5,872 nt of DNA. Source: an uncultured Lachnospiraceae bacterium (GTDB lineage Bacteria; Bacillota_A; Clostridia; Lachnospirales; Lachnospiraceae). A program made the translations under genes and the position numbers. The stretch covers positions 1 to 5,872 of the forward strand of contig CAMOZF010000124.1 in the NCBI GenBank assembly GCA_946630765.1, in the 5' to 3' direction. Positions 5,744 to 5,872 of the stretch are shown one piece after another (the first letter of the stretch is position 1; every line of letters starts with the position of its first letter). The notes under the pieces were generated by a model that saw only the letters and a program-made list of their open reading frames with translations, searched no databases and had not been told where the DNA came from.

Positions 5744-5795
5744 GCCCTCCCTGCCAGTACTGCCTGCCGGCACAAACAGGGAGGGCTTTTCTTTA
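5744..5795 (+). terminator. Rho-independent terminator of the transporter gene
   Basis: GCCCTCCCTG (5744-5753) and CAGGGAGGGC (5777-5786) form a perfect 10 bp GC-rich stem, followed at once by TTTTCTTTA (5787-5795). The 23-base loop contains a smaller TGCC/GGCA pairing (5761-5764 with 5769-5772). It starts 20 bases after the stop codon. On the minus strand the stem is followed only by GGGGTGTTTT, so any reverse activity would be weaker. Confidence 0.93.
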
Positions 5796-5872
5796 TCGTG
5801 TAAGAGGAATATCTGTCTGTTTCTGCGGCTGTTAGCGGGAGCGCACCCAGCTTCAGACTTTCAGGGCCCTGG
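5796..5872. other. Unassigned sequence at the window end
   Basis: About 77 bases after the terminator contain no promoter, ribosome binding site or recognisable coding sequence. One minus-strand frame stays open to the window edge, but its translation matches nothing I recognise. Confidence 0.4.

Noticed and set aside
5724..5872. Minus-strand open frame running in from the window edge
   Set aside because: It would pass through the transporter's terminator and its translation has no recognisable content; there is no evidence of a gene end.

Overview
The window looks like chromosomal DNA of a moderately GC-rich Gram-positive anaerobe of the Clostridia, probably a gut Lachnospiraceae-type organism. 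This rests on the strong AAAGGAGG-type ribosome binding sites, sigma-A-like promoters, one GTG start, a lysine riboswitch, and a decayed FtsX-type ABC permease whose C-terminus resembles the Firmicutes form. The taxonomy is inference from these traits; there is no marker gene.

Layout: (1) 1-1040 holds a minus-strand metallophosphoesterase of the YkuE type with its own promoter, flanked by two related short repeats in opposite orientation (25-53 and 1011-1034). (2) 1042-1347 is the plus-strand 3' remnant of an FtsX-like ABC transporter permease. It has no start and appears to have lost an internal segment. (3) 1355-2380 is a minus-strand MccF-like S66 peptidase, running convergently into the remnant. 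(4) 2381-2583 is a divergent promoter region serving the peptidase and (5) a plus-strand CPBP/CAAX-type membrane protease (2584-3735). (6) 3736-4091 is a 356-base regulatory leader: a near-consensus sigma-A promoter, a complete lysine riboswitch aptamer (P1-P5, with an L2-L3 kissing pair visible), and a long helix that can bury the ribosome binding site of the next gene. (7) 4092-5723 encodes an NhaC-family transporter, followed by (8) a strong intrinsic terminator at 5744-5795. The last ~70 bases hold nothing I can recognise.

How it fits together: the clearest functional unit is lysine riboswitch plus NhaC-family transporter. This predicts that the 'Na+/H+ antiporter' is really a lysine importer (the type called LysW in comparative genomics of the lysine regulon), switched off when lysine is abundant, apparently at translation. 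The MccF-like peptidase and the CPBP protease share a divergent promoter region. Both belong to families that include self-immunity or peptide-processing members, but their substrates cannot be read from the sequence. No CRISPR, tRNA, rRNA, transposase or phage gene is visible, and I found no clearly new multi-gene system.
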